Shown here in pieces: positions 27,778 to 41,124 of a stretch of DNA of 64,000 nt. The translations under genes and the position numbers were made by a program. Positions within the stretch are counted from its first letter, which is position 1. The number at the start of each line of letters is the position of its first letter. Source of the stretch: Clusia tigrina (lineage: Eukaryota > Arthropoda > Insecta > Diptera > Clusiidae); assembly GCA_920105625.2 (NCBI GenBank), contig CAKKTE020000148.1:186001-250000 (forward strand). The letters are read 5' to 3'. The notes beneath the pieces are model-generated. The model saw only the letters and a list, made by a program, of their open reading frames with translations, was not told the origin of the DNA and searched no databases.

Positions 27778-30690
27778 GAGTACTTTATTGTTACAAAATT
27801 TCAATGTTTTATGACGCTTCAGTAAAAAGTTACAAGCATTTGTATGTTGCAAACTTTGATAGGTGTAGGACTTACCATATAGAAGTTAGGGCCATTTGAA
27901 ATTTTAGCAGTGTTTGATTTGGAACTCAAGGGTAGCATAGCTTTGTGCGATAGCTTAAATTGACAAGAGGCTCGAGTACTTTATTGTTACAAAATTTCAA
28001 GGTTTTATGACGCTCCAGTAAAAAGTTACAAGCATTTGTATGTTGCAAACTTTGATATCTGTAGGACGTACCGTATAGAAGTTAGGGCCATTTGAAGTTT
28101 TATAATTGTTTGATTTGGGACCCAAGGGTAGCATAGCTTTGAGCGACAGCTTAAATTGACAAGAGGCTCGAGGTCTTTATTGTTACAAAATTTCAAGGTT
28201 TTATGACGCTCCAGTAAAAAGTTACAAGCATTTGTATGTTGCAAACTTTGATAGGTGTAGGACGTACCGTACAGAAGTTAGGACCATTTGAAGTTTTATC
28301 AGTGTTTGATTTGGGACTCAAGGGTAGCATAGCTTTGAGCGATAGCTTAAATTGACAAGAGGCTCGAGTACTTTATTGTTACAAAATTTCAAGATTTTAT
28401 GACGCTCCAGTAAAATGTTACAAGCATTTGTATGTTGCAAATTTGATAGGTGTAGGACGTACCGTATAGAAGTTAGGGCCACTTGAAATTTTAGCAGGGT
28501 TTGATTTGGGACTCAAGGGTAGCATAGTTTTGTGCGATAGCTTAAATTGACAAGAGGCTCGAGTACTATATTGTTACAAAATTTCAAGGTTTTATGACGC
28601 TCGAGTAAAAAGTTACAAGCATTTGTATGTTGCAAACTTTGATAGGTGTAGGACGTACCGTATAGAAGTGAGGGCCATTTGAAGTTTTATCATTGTTCGA
28701 TTTTGGACTCAAGGGTAGCATAGCTTTGAGCGATAGGTTAAATTGACAAGAGGCTCGAGGTCTTTATTGTTCCAAAATTTCAAGATTTTATAACGCTCCA
28801 GTAAAAAGTTACAAGCATTTGTATGTTGCCAACTTTGATAGGTGTAGGACGTACCGTATAGAAGTTAGGGCCATTTGAAGTTTTATAAGTTTTTGATTTG
28901 GGACTCAAGGTTAGCATAGCTTTGAACGATAGCTTAAATTGACAAGAGGCTCGAGTACGTTATTGTTACAAAATTTCAAGGTTTTATGACGCTCCAGTAA
29001 AAAAATACAAGCATTTGTATGTTGCAAACTTTGATAGGTGTAGGACGTACCGTATAGAAGTTAGGGCCATCTGAAGTTTTATCATTGTTCGATTTGGGAC
29101 TCAAGGGTAGCATAGCTTTGAGCGATAGCTTAAATTGACAAGAGGCTCGAGTACTTTATTGTTACAAAATTTCAAGGTTTTATGACGCTCCAGTAAAAAG
29201 CTACAAGCATTTGTATGTTGCAAACTTTGATAGGTTTAGGACGTACCGTATAGAAGTTAGGGCCATTTGAAGTTTTATCAGTGTTTGATTTGGGACTCAA
29301 GGGTAGCAAAGCTTTGAGCGATAGCTTAAATTGACAAGCGGCTCGAGTACTTTATTGTTACAAAATTTCAATGTTTTATGACGCTTCAGTAAAAAGTTAC
29401 AAGCATTTGTATGTTGCAAACTTTGATAGGTGTAGGACCTACCGTATAGAAGTTAGGGCCATTTGAAATTTTAGCAGTGTTTGATTTGGAACTCAAGGGT
29501 AGCATAGCTTTGTGCGATAGCTTAAATTGACAAGAGGCTCGAGTACTTTATTGTTACAAAATTTCAAGGTTTTATGACGCTCCAGTAAAAAGTTACAAGC
29601 ATTTGTATGTTGCAAACTTTGATATGTGTAGGACGTACCGTATAGAAGTTAGGGCCATTTGAAGTTTTATAATTGTTTGATTTGGGACCCAAGGGTAGCA
29701 TAGCTTTGAGCGACAGCTTAAATTGACAAGAGGCTCGAGGTCTTTATTGTTACAAAATTTCAAGGTTTTATGACGCTCCAGTAAAAAGTTACAAGCATTT
29801 GTATGTTGCAAACTTTGATAGGTGTAGGACGTACCGTACAGAAGTTAGGGCCATTTGAAGTTTTATCAGTGTTTGATTTGGGACTCAAGGGTAGCATAGC
29901 TTTGAGCGATAGCTTAAATTGACAAGAGGCTCGAGTACTTTATTGTTACAAAATTTCAAGATTTTATGACGCTCCAGTAAAAAGTTACAAGCATTTGTAT
30001 GTTGCAAATTTGATAGGTGTAGGACGTACCGTATAGAAGTTAGGGCCACTTGAAATTTTAGCAGTGTTTGATTTGGGACTCAAGGGTAGCATAGTTTTGT
30101 GCGATAGCTTAAATTGACAAGAGGCTCGAGTACTATATTGTTCAAAATTTCAAGGTTTTATGACGCTCGAGTAAAAAGTTACAAGCATTTGTATGTTGCA
30201 AACTTTGATAGGTGTAGGACGTACCGTATAGAAGTGCAGGCCATTTGAAGTTTTATCATTGTTCGATTTTGGACTCAAGGGTAGCATAGCTTTGAGCGAT
30301 AGGTTAAATTGACAAGAGGCTCGAGGTCTTTATTGTTCCAAAATTTCAAGATTTTATAACGCTCCAGTAAAAAGTTACAAGCATTTGTATGTTGCCAACT
30401 TTGATAGGTGTAGGACGTACCGTATAGAAGTTAGGGCCATTTGAAGTTTTATAAGTGTTTGATTTGGGACTCAAGGTTAGCATAGCTTTGAACGATTGCT
30501 TAAATTGACAAGAGGCTCGAGTACGTTATTGTTACAAAATTTCAAGGTTTTATGACGCTCCAGTAAAAAAATACAAGCATTTGTATGTTGCAAACTTTGA
30601 TAGGTGTAGGACGTACCGTATAGAAGTTAGGGCCATTCGAAGTTTTATCATTGTTCGATTTGGGACTCAAGGGTAGCATAGCTTTGAGCG
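27660..30690. repeat. 8-monomer satellite duplication, 1567-bp step
   Basis: Bases from about 27660 to 29120 match about 29227 to 30687 at offset 1567 (8 x 196 minus 1). Both copies contain CAAGCGGCTCGAG, TTTGGAACTCAAGG, the one-base-short CAAATTTGATAGG and CGAGTACGTTATTG. Copies differ at single positions, for example GATATCTGTAGG near 28053 against GATATGTGTAGG near 29620. Confidence 0.75.
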
Positions 30691-33600
30691 ATAGGTTAAA
30701 TTGACAAGTGGCTCGAGGTCTTTATTGTTACAAAATTTCAAGGTTTTATAACGCTCCAGTAAAAAGCTACAAGCATTTGTATGTTGCAAACTTTGATAGC
30801 TGTAGGACGTACCGTAAAGAAGTTAGGGTCATTTGAAATGTTATCAGTGTTTGATTTGGGACTCAAGGGTAGCATAGCCTTGATCGATAGCTTAAATTGA
30901 CAAGAGGCTCGAGTACTTTATTGTTACAAAATTTCAAGGTTTTATGACGCTCCAATAAAAAGTTACAGGCATTTGTATGTTGCAAACTTTGATAGGTTTA
31001 GGATGTACCGTATAGAAGTTTGGGCCATTTGAAGTTTTATCATTGTTCGATTTGGGATTCAAGGGTAGCATAGGTTTGAACGATAGCTTAAATTGATAAG
31101 AGGCTCGAGTACTTTATTGTTACAAAATTTCAAGGTTTTATGACGCTCCAGTAAAAAGTTACAAGCATTTGTATGTTGCAAACTTTGATAGGTGTAGGAC
31201 ATACCGTATAGAAGTTAGGGCCATTTGAAGTTTTATCATTGTTCGATTTGGGACTCAAGGGTAGCATAGGTTTGAGCGATAGGTTAAATTGACAAGAGGC
31301 TCGAGGTCTTTATTGTTACAAAATTTCAGGGTTTTATAACGCTCCAGTAAAAAGCTACAAGCATTTGTATGTTGCAAACTTTGATAGCTGTAGGACGTAC
31401 CGTATAGAAGTTAGGGCCATTTGAAGTTTTATCATTGTTCGATTTGGGACGCAAGGGTAGCATAGCTTTGAGCGATAGGTTAAATTGACAAGAGGCTCGA
31501 GGTCTTTATTGTTACAAAATTTCAAGGTTTTATAACGCTCCAGTAAAAAGCTACAAGCATTTGTATGTTGCAAACTTTGATAGCTGTAGGACGTACCGTA
31601 AAGAAGTTAGGGTCATTTGAAATTTTATCAGTGTTTGATTTGGGACTCAAGGGTAGCATAGCCTTGATCGATAGTTTAAATTGAACAGAGGCTCGAGTAC
31701 TTTATTGTAAAAAAATTTCAAGGTTTTATGACGCTCCAGTAAAAAGTTACAAGCATTTGTATGTTGCCAACTTTGATAGGTGTAGGACGTACCGTAAAGA
31801 AGTTAGGCCCATTTGAAGTTTTATAAGTGTTTGATTTGGGACTCAAGGTTAGCATAGCTTTGAGCGATAGCTTAAATTGACAAGAGGCTCGAGTACTTTA
31901 TTGTTACAAAATTTCAAGGTTTTATGACGCTCCAGTAAAAAGTTACAAGCATTTGTATGTTGCAAACTTTGATAGGTGTAGGACGTACCGTACAGAAGTT
32001 AGGGCCATTTGAAGTTTTATCAGTGTTTGATTTGGGACTCAAGGGTAGCATAGCTTTGAGCGATAGCTTAAATTGACAAGAGGCTCGTGTACTTTATTGT
32101 TACAAAATTTCAAGATTTTACGACGCTCCAGTAAAAAGTTACTAGCATTTGTATGTTGCAAACTTTGATAGGTGTAGGACGTACCGTATAGAAATTAGGG
32201 CCATTTGAAATTTTAGCAGTGTTTGATTTGGGACTCAAGGGTAGCTAGCTTTGTGCGATAGCTTAGATTGACAAGACGCTCGAGTACTATATTGTTACAA
32301 AATTTCAAGGTTTTATGACGCTCGAGTAAAAAGGTACAAGCATTTGTATGTTGCAAACTTTGATAGGTGTAGGACGTACCGTATAGAAGTTACGGCCATT
32401 TGAAGTTTTACCAGTGTTTGATTTGGGACTCAAGGGTAGCATAGCTTTGAGCGATAGCTTAAATTGAGAAGAGGCTCGAGTACTTTATTGTTACAAAATT
32501 TCAAGGTTTTATGACGCTCCAGTAAAAAGTTACAAGCATTTGTATGTTGCAAACTCTGATAGATGTAGGACGTACCGTATAGAAGTTAGGGCAATTTGAA
32601 GTGTTATCATTGTTCAATTTGGGACTCAAGGGTAGCATAGCTTTGAGCGATAGGTTAAATTGACAAGAGGCTCGAGGTCTTTATTGTTACAAAATTTCAA
32701 GGTTTTATAATGCTCCAGTAAAAAGTTACAAGCATTTGTATGTTGCAAACTTTGATAGCTGTAGGACGTACCGTATAGAAGTTATGGCCATTTGAAATTT
32801 TATCAGTGTTTGATTTGGGACTCAAGGGTAGCATAGCTTTGAGCGATAGCTTAAATTGACAAGAGGCTCGAGTACTTTATTGTTACAAAATTTCAAGGTT
32901 TTATGACGCTCCAGTAAAAACTTACAAGCATTTGTATGTTGCCAACTTTGATAGGTGTAGGACGTACCGTATAGAAGTGAGGGCCATTTGAAGTTTTATA
33001 AGTGTTTGATTTGGGACTCAAGGTTAGCATAGCTTTGAGCGATAGCTTAAATTGACAAGAGGCTCAAGTACTTTATTGTTACAAAATTTCAAGGTTTTTT
33101 GACGCTCCAATAAAAAGTTACAAGCATTTGTATGTTGCAAACTTTGATAGGTTTAGGACGTATCGTATAGAAGTTAGGGCCATTTGAAGTTTTATCAGTG
33201 TTTGATTTGGGACTCAAGGGTAGCAAAGCTTTGAGCGATAGGTTAAATTGACAAGAGGCTCGAGTACTTTATTGTTACAAAATTTCAAGGTTTTATGACG
33301 CTTCAGTAAAAAGTTACAAGCATTTGTATGTTGCAAACTTTGATAGGTGTAGGACGTACCGTATAGAAGTTAGGCCCATTTGAAATTTTGGCAGTGTTTG
33401 ATTTGGGACTCAAGGGCAGCATAGCTTTGTTCGATAGCTTAAATTGTCAAGAGGCTCGAATACTATATTGTTACAAAATTTCAAGGTTTTATGACGCTCC
33501 AGTAAAAAGTTACAAGCATTTGTATGTTGCACACTTTGATAGGTGTAGGACGTACCGTATAGAAGCAACGGACATTTGAAGTTTTATCAGTGTTTGATTT

Positions 33601-34946
33601 GGGACTCAAGGGTAGCATAGCTTTGAGCGATAGCTTAAATTGAGAAGAGGCTCGAGTACTTTATTGTTACAAAATTTCAAGATTTTTTGACGCTCCAGTA
33701 AAAAGTTACAGGCATTTGTATGTTACATACTTTGATAGGTGTAGGACGTACCGTATAGAAGTTAGGGCCATTTGAAGTTTTATCAGTGTTTGATTTGGGA
33801 TTCAAGGGTAGCATAGCTTTGAGCGATAGCTAAAATTGGCAAGATGCTCAAGTACTTTATTGTTACAAAATTTCAAGGTTTTTTGACGCTCCAGTAAAAA
33901 GTTACAAGCATTTGTATGTTGCCAACTTTGATAGGTGTAGGACGTACCGTATAGAAGTTAGGGCCATTTGAAGTTTTATAAGTGTTTGATTTGGGACTCA
34001 AGGTTAGCAAAGCTTTGAGCGATAGCTTAAATTGACAAGAGGCTCGAGTACTTTATTGTTACAAAATTTCAAGGTTTTTTGACGCTCCAGTAAAAAGTTA
34101 CAAGCATTTGTATGTTACATACTTTGATAGGTGTAGGACGTACCGTATAGAAGTTAGGGCCATTTGAAGTTTTATCAGTGTTTGATTTGGGACTCAAGGG
34201 TAGCATAGCTTTGAGCGATAGCTAAAATTGGCAAGATGCTCGAGTACTTTATTGTTACAAAATTTCAAGGTTTTATGACGCTCCAATAAAAAGTTACAGG
34301 CATTTGTATGTTGCAAACTTTGATAGGTTTAGGACGTACCGTATAGAAGTTAGGGCCATTTGAAGTTTTATCAGTGTTTCATTTGGGACTCAAGGGTAGC
34401 AAAGCTTTGAGCGATAGGTTAAATTGACAAGAGGCTCGAGTACTTTATTGTTACCAAAATTTCAAGGTTTTATGACGCTTCAGTAAAAAGTTACAAGCAT
34501 TTGTATGTTGCAAACATTGATAGGTGTAGGACGTACCGTATAGAAGTTAGGGCCATTTGAAATTTTAGCAGTGTTTGATTTGGGACTCAAGGGCAGCATA
34601 GCTTTGTTCGATAGCTTAAATTGACAAGAGGCTCGAGTACTATATTGTTACAAAATTTCAAGGTTTTATGACGCTCCAGTAAAAAGTTACAAGCATTTGT
34701 ATGTTGCACACTTTGATAGGTGTAGGACGTACCGTATAGAAGTTACGGCCATTTGAAGTTTTATCAGTGTTTGATTTGGGACTCAAGGGTAGCATAGCTT
34801 TGAGCGATAGCTTAAATTGAGAAGAGGCTCGAGTACTTTATTGTTACAAAATTTCAAGGTTTTATGACGCTCCAGTAAAAGTTACAAGCATTTGTATGTT
34901 GCAAACTTTGATAGCTGTAGGACGTACCGTATAGAAGTTAGGGCCA

Positions 34947-34948
34947 TC
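34947..34948. repeat. Satellite monomer with 19-bp deletion
   Basis: At this point TAGGGCCAT runs directly into CGATTTGGGAC, and the 19 bases normally between them are missing, giving a monomer about 20 bp short. I saw this deletion only once, so it is a private, unamplified variant. Confidence 0.8.
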
Positions 34949-35239
34949 GATTTGGGACTCAAGGGTAGCATAGCTTTGAGCGATAGATTAAATTGACAAG
35001 AGGCTCGAGGTCTTTATTGTTACAAAATTTCAAGGTTTTATAACACTCCAGTAAAAAGTTACAAGCATTTGTATGTTGCAAACTTTGATAGCTGTAGGAC
35101 GTACCGTATAGAACTTAGGGCCATTTGAAATTTTATCAGTGTTTGATTTGGGACTCAAGGGTAGCATAGCTTTGAGCGATAGCTTAAATTGACAAGAGGC
35201 TCGAGTACTTTATTGTTACAAAATTTCAAGGTTTTATGA

Positions 35240-36790
35240 CGCTCCACAAAAAAAATTTAAGCATTTGTATGTTGCAAACTTTGATAGGTGTAGGACGTAC
35301 CGTATAGAAGTTAGGGCCATTTGAAATTTTAGCAGTGTTTGATTTGGGACTCAAGGGTAGCATAGCTTTGAGCGATAGCTTAAATTGACAAGAGGCTCGA
35401 GTACTTTATTGTTACAAAATTTCAAGGTTTTATGACGCTCCAGTAAAAAGTTACAAGCATTTGTATGTTGCAAACTTTGATAGGCGTAGGACGTACCGTA
35501 CAGTAGTTAGGGCCATTTGAAGTTTTATCATTGTTTGATGTGGGACCCAAGGGTAGCATAGCTTTGAGCGACAGCTTAAATTGACAAGAGGCTCGAGGTC
35601 TTTATTGTTACAAAATTTCAAGGTTTTATGACGCTCCAGTAAAAAGTTACAAGCATTTGTATGTTGCCAACTTTGATAGGTGTAGGACGTACCGTATAGA
35701 AGTTAGGGCCATTTGAAGTTTTATAAGTGTTTTATTTGGGACTCAAGGTTAGCATAGCTTTGAGCGATAGGTTAAATTGACAAGAGGCTCGAGTACTGTA
35801 TTGTTACAAAATTTCAAGGTTTTATGACGCTCCAGTAAAAAGTTACAAGCATTTGTATGTTACATACTTTGATAGGTGTAGGACGTACCGTATAGAAGTT
35901 AGGGCCATTTGAAGTTTTATCAGTGTTTGATTTGGGACTCAAGGGTAGCATAGCTTTGAGCGATAGCTAAAATTGGCAAGAGGCTCGAGTACTTTATTGT
36001 TACAAAATTTCAAGATTTTATGACGCTCCAGTAAAAAAATACAAGCATTTGTATGTTGCAAATTTTGATAGGTGTAGGACGTACCGTATAGAAGTTAGGG
36101 CCATTTGAAATTTTAGCAGTGTTTGATTTGGGACTCAAGGGTAGCATAGCTTTGAGCGATAGCTTAAATTGACAAGAGGCTCGAGTACTTTATTGTTACA
36201 AAATTTCAAGGTTTTATGACGCTCCAGTAAAAAGTTACAAGCATTTGTATGTTGCAAACTTTGATAGGCGTAGGACGTACCGTACAGTAGTTAGGGCCAT
36301 TTGAAGTTTTATCATTGTTTGATGTGGGACCCAAGGGTAGCATAGCTTTGAGCGACAGCTTAAATTGACAAGAGGCTCGAGGTCTTTATTGTTACAAAAT
36401 TTCAAGGTTTTATGACGCTCCAGTAAAAAGTTACAAGCATTTGTATGTTGCCAACTTTGATAGGTGTAGGACGTACCGTATAGAAGTTAGGGCCATTTGA
36501 AGTTTTATAAGTGTTTGATTTGGGACTCAAGGTTAGCATAGCTTTGAGCGATAGCTTAAATTGACAAGAGGCTCGAGTACTGTATTGTTACAAAATTTCA
36601 AGGTTTTATGACGCTCCAGTAAAAAGTTACAAGCATTTGTATGTTACATACTTTGATAGGTGTAGGACGTACCGTATAGAAGTTAGCGCCATTTGAAGTT
36701 TTATCAGTGTTTGATTTGGGACTCAAGGGTAGCATAGCTTTGAGCGATAGCTAAAATTGCAAGATGCTCGAGTACTTTATTGTTAAAAAA
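35240..36790. repeat. Tetramer satellite duplication, 784-bp step
   Basis: The rare variant GATGTGGGACCCAAGG occurs at 35537 and again 784 bp later (4 x 196) near 36321. Its neighbours TAGGCGTAGGACG, TACAGTAGTTAGG and CAGTACTGTATTG-type monomers are repeated in the same order. This is a local tandem duplication of four monomers. Confidence 0.75.
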
Positions 36791-39700
36791 TTTCAAGGTT
36801 TTATGACGCTCCAATAAAAAGTTACAAGCATTTGCATGTTGCAAACTTTGATAGGTTTAGGACGTACCGTATAGAAGTGAGGGCCATTTGAAGTTTTATC
36901 AGTGTTTGATTTGGGACACAAGGGTAGCAAAGCTTGAGCGATAGTTTAAATTGACAAGAGGCTCGAGTACTTTATTGTTACAAAATTTCAAGGTTTTATG
37001 ACGCTTCAGTAAAAAGTTACAAGCATTTGTATGTTGCAAACTTTGATAGGTGTAGGACGTACCGTATAGAAGTTAGGGCCATTTGAAATTTTAGCAGTGT
37101 TTGATTTGGGACTCAAGGGCAGCATAGCTTTGTTCGATAGCTTAAATTGACAAGAGGCTCGAGTACTATATTGTTACAAAATTTCAAGGTTTTATGACGC
37201 TCCAGTAAAAAGTTACAAGCATTTGTATGTTGCACACTTTGATAGGTGTAGGACGTACCGTATAGAACTTACGGCCATTTGAAGTTTTATCAGTGTGTGA
37301 TTTGGGACTCAAGGGTAGCATAGCTTTGAGCGATAGCTTAAATTGAGAAGAGGCTCGAGTACTTTATTGTTACAAAATTTCAAGGTTTTATGACGCTCCA
37401 GTAAAAAGTTACAAGCATTTGTATGTTGCAAACTTTGATAGATGTAGGACGTACCGTATAGAAGTCAGGGCCATTTGAAGTTTTATCATTGTTCGATTTG
37501 GGACTCAAGGGTAGCATAGCTTTGAGCGATAGGTTAAATTGACAAGAGGCTCGAGGTCTTTATTGTTACAAAATTTCAAGGTTTTATAACACTCCAGTAA
37601 AAAGTTACAAGCATTTGTATGTTGCAAACTTTGATAGGTGTAGGACGTACCGTATAGAAGTTAGGGCCATTTGAAATTTTAGCAGTGTTTGATTTGGGAC
37701 TCAAGGGTAGCATAGCTTTGAGCGATAGCTTAAATTGACAAGAGGCTCGAGTACTTTATTGTTACAAAATCTCAAGGTTTTATGACGCTCCAGCAAAAAG
37801 TTACAAGCATTTGTATGTTGCAAACTTTGATAGGCGTAGGACGTACCGTATAGTAGTTAGGGCCATTTGAAGTTTTATCATTGTTTGATTTGGGACCCAA
37901 GGGTAGCATAGCTTTGAGTGACAGCTTAAATTGACAAGAGGCTCGAGGTCTTTATTGTTACAAAATTTCAAGGTTTTATGACGCTCCAGTAAAAAGTTAC
38001 AAGCATTTGTATGTTGCCAACTTTGATAGGTGTAGGACGTACCGTATAGAAGTTAGGGCCATTTGAAGTTTTATAAGTGTTTGATTTGGGACTCAAGGTT
38101 AGCATAGCTTTGAGCGATAGCTTAAATTGACAAGAGGCTCGAGTACTGTATTGTTACAAAATTTCAAGGTTTTATGACGCTCCAGTAAAAAGTTACAAGC
38201 ATTTGTATGTTACATACTTTGATAGGTGTAGGACGTACCGTATAGAAGTTAGGGCCATTTGAAGTTTTATCAGTGTTTGATTTGGGACTCAAGGGTAGCA
38301 TAGCTTTGACCGATAGCTTAAATTGGCAAGAGGCTCGAGTACTTTATTGTTACAAAATTTCAAGGTTTTATGACGCTCCAATAAAAAAATACAAGCATTT
38401 GTATGTTGCAAACTTTGATAGGTGTAGGACGTACCGTATAGAAGTTAGGGCCATTTGAAGTTTTATCATTGTTTGATTTGGGACCCAAGGGTAGCATAGC
38501 TTTGAGCGATAGCTTAAATTGACAAGAGGCTCGAGTACTTTATTGTTACAAAATTTCAAGGTTTTTTGACGCTCCAGTAAAAAGTTACAAGCATTTGTAT
38601 GTTACATACTTTGATAGGTGTAGGACGTACCGTATAGAAGTTAGGGCCGTTTGAAGTTTTATCAGTGTTTGATTTGGGACTCAAGGGTAGCATAGCTTTG
38701 AGCGATAGCTTAAATTGACAAGAGGCTCGAGTACTTTATTGTTACAAAATTTCAAGGTTTTATGACGCTCCAGTAAAAAAATACAAGCATTTGTATGTTA
38801 CATACTTTGATAGGTGTAGGACGTACCGTATAGAAGTTAGGGCCATTTGAAGTTTTATCATTGTTTGATTTGGGACCCAAGGGTAGCATAGCTTTGAGCG
38901 ATAGCTTAAATTGACAATAGGCTCGAGTACTTTATTGTTACAAAATTTCAAGGTTTTTTGACGCTCCAGTAAAAAGTTACAAGCATTTGTATGTTACATA
39001 CTTTGATAGGTGTAGGACGTACCGTATAGAAGTTAGGGCCATTTGAAGTTTTATCAGTGTTTGATTTGGGACTCAAGGGTAGCATAGCTTTGAGCGATAG
39101 CTAAAATTGGCAAGATGGTCGAGTACTTTATTGTTACAAAATTTCAAGGTTTTATGACGCTCCAATAAAAAGTTACAAGCATTTGTCTGTTGCAAACTTT
39201 GATAGGTTAGGACGTACCGTATAGAAGTTACGGCTATTTGAAGTTTTATCAGTGTTTGATTTGGGACTCAAGGGTAGCATAGCTTTGACCGATAGCTTAA
39301 ATTGGCAAGAGGCTCGAGTACTTTATTGTTACAAAATTTCAAGGTTTTATGACGCTCCAGTAAAAAAATACAAGCATTTGTATGTTGCAAACTTTGATAG
39401 GTGTAGGACGTACCGTATAGAAGTTAGGGCCATTTGAAGTTTTATCATTGTTTGATTTGGGACCCAAGGGTAGCATAGCTTTGAGCGATAGCTTAAATTG
39501 ACAAGAGGCTCGAGTACTTTATTGTTACAAAATTTCAAGGTTTTTTGACGCTCCAGTAAAAAGTTACAAGCATTTGTATGTTGCAAACTTTGATAGGTGT
39601 AGGACGTACCGTATAGAAGTTAGGGCCATTTGAAATTTTAGCAGTGTTTGATTTGGGACTCAAGGGTAGCATAGCTTTGAGCGATAGCTTAAATTGACAA

Positions 39701-40340
39701 GAATCTCGAGTACTTTATTGTTACAAAATTTCAAGGTTTTATGACGCTCCAGCAAAAAGTTACAAGCATTTGTATGTTGCAAACTTTGATAGGCGTAGGA
39801 CGTACCGTATAGCAGTTAGGGCCATTTGAAGTTTTATCATTGTTTGATTTGGGACCCAAGGGTAGCATAGCTTTGAGTGACAGCTTAAATGGACAAGAGG
39901 CTCGAGGTCTTTATTGTTACAAAATTTCAAGGTTTTATGACGCTCCAGTAAAAAGTTACAAGCATTTGTATGTTGCCAACCTTTGATAGGTGTAGGACGT
40001 ACCGTATAGAAGTTAGGGCCATTTGAAGTTTTATCATTGTTTGATTTGGGACCCAAGGGTAGCATAGCTTTGAGCGATAGCTTAAATTGACAAGAGGCTC
40101 GAGTACTTTATTGTTACAAAATTTCAAGGTTTTTTGACGCTCCAGTAAAAAGTTACAAGCATTTGTATGTTACATACTTTGATAGGTGTAGGACGTACCG
40201 TATAGAAGTTAGGGCCATTTGAAGTTTTATCAGTGTTTGATTTGGGACTCAAGGGTAGCATAGCTTTGAGCGATAGCTAAAATTGGCAAGATGCTCGAGT
40301 ACTTTATTGTTACAAAATTTCAAGGTTTTATGACGCTCCA

Positions 40341-41124
40341 ATAAAAAGTTACAAGCATTTGTATGTTGCAAACTTTGATAGGTTTAGGACGTGCCGTATA
40401 GAAGTTAGGGCCATTTGAAGTTTTATCAGTGTTTGATTTGGGACACAAGGGTAGCAAAGCTTTGAGCGATAGTTTAAATTGACAAGAGGCTCGAGTACTT
40501 TATTGTTACAAAATTTCAAGGTTTTATGACGCTTCAGTAAAAAGTTACAAGCATTTGTATGTTGCAAACTTTGATAGGTGTAGGACGTACCGTATAGAAG
40601 TTAGGGCCATTTGAAATTTTAGCAGTGTTTGATTTGGGACTCAAGGGCAGCATAGCTTTGTTCGATAGCTTAAATTGACAAGAGGCTCGAGTACTATATT
40701 GTTACAAAATTTCAAGGTTTTATGACGCTCCAATAAAAAGTTACAAGCATTTGTATGTTGCAAACTTTGATAGGTTTAGGACGTGCCGTATAGAAGTTAG
40801 GGCCATTTGAAGTTTTATCAGTGTTTGATTTGGGACACAAGGGTAGCAAAGCTTTGAGCGATAGTTTAAATTGACAAGAGGCTCGAGTACTTTATTGTTA
40901 CAAAATTTCAAGGTTTTATGACGCTTCAGTAAAAAGTTACAAGCATTTGTATGTTGCAAACTTTGATAGGTGTAGGACGTACCGTATAGAAGTTAGGGCC
41001 ATTTGAAATTTTAGCAGTGTTTGATTTGGGACTCAAGGGCAGCATAGCTTTGTTCGATAGCTTAAATTGACAAGAGGCTCGAGTACTATATTGTTACAAA
41101 ATTTCAAGGTTTTATGACGCTCCA
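40341..41124. repeat. Perfect tandem dimer duplication (2 x 392 bp)
   Basis: Two adjacent 392-bp dimers (about 40341-40732 and 40733-41124) read as identical. Both carry GACGTGCCGTATAG, GGGACACAAGGG, CGATAGTTTAAATTG and GGGCAGCATAGCTTTGTTCG. A diverged version of the same dimer lies near 36819-37200. Exact identity indicates a very recent duplication, or a collapsed or over-assembled read region. Confidence 0.8.
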
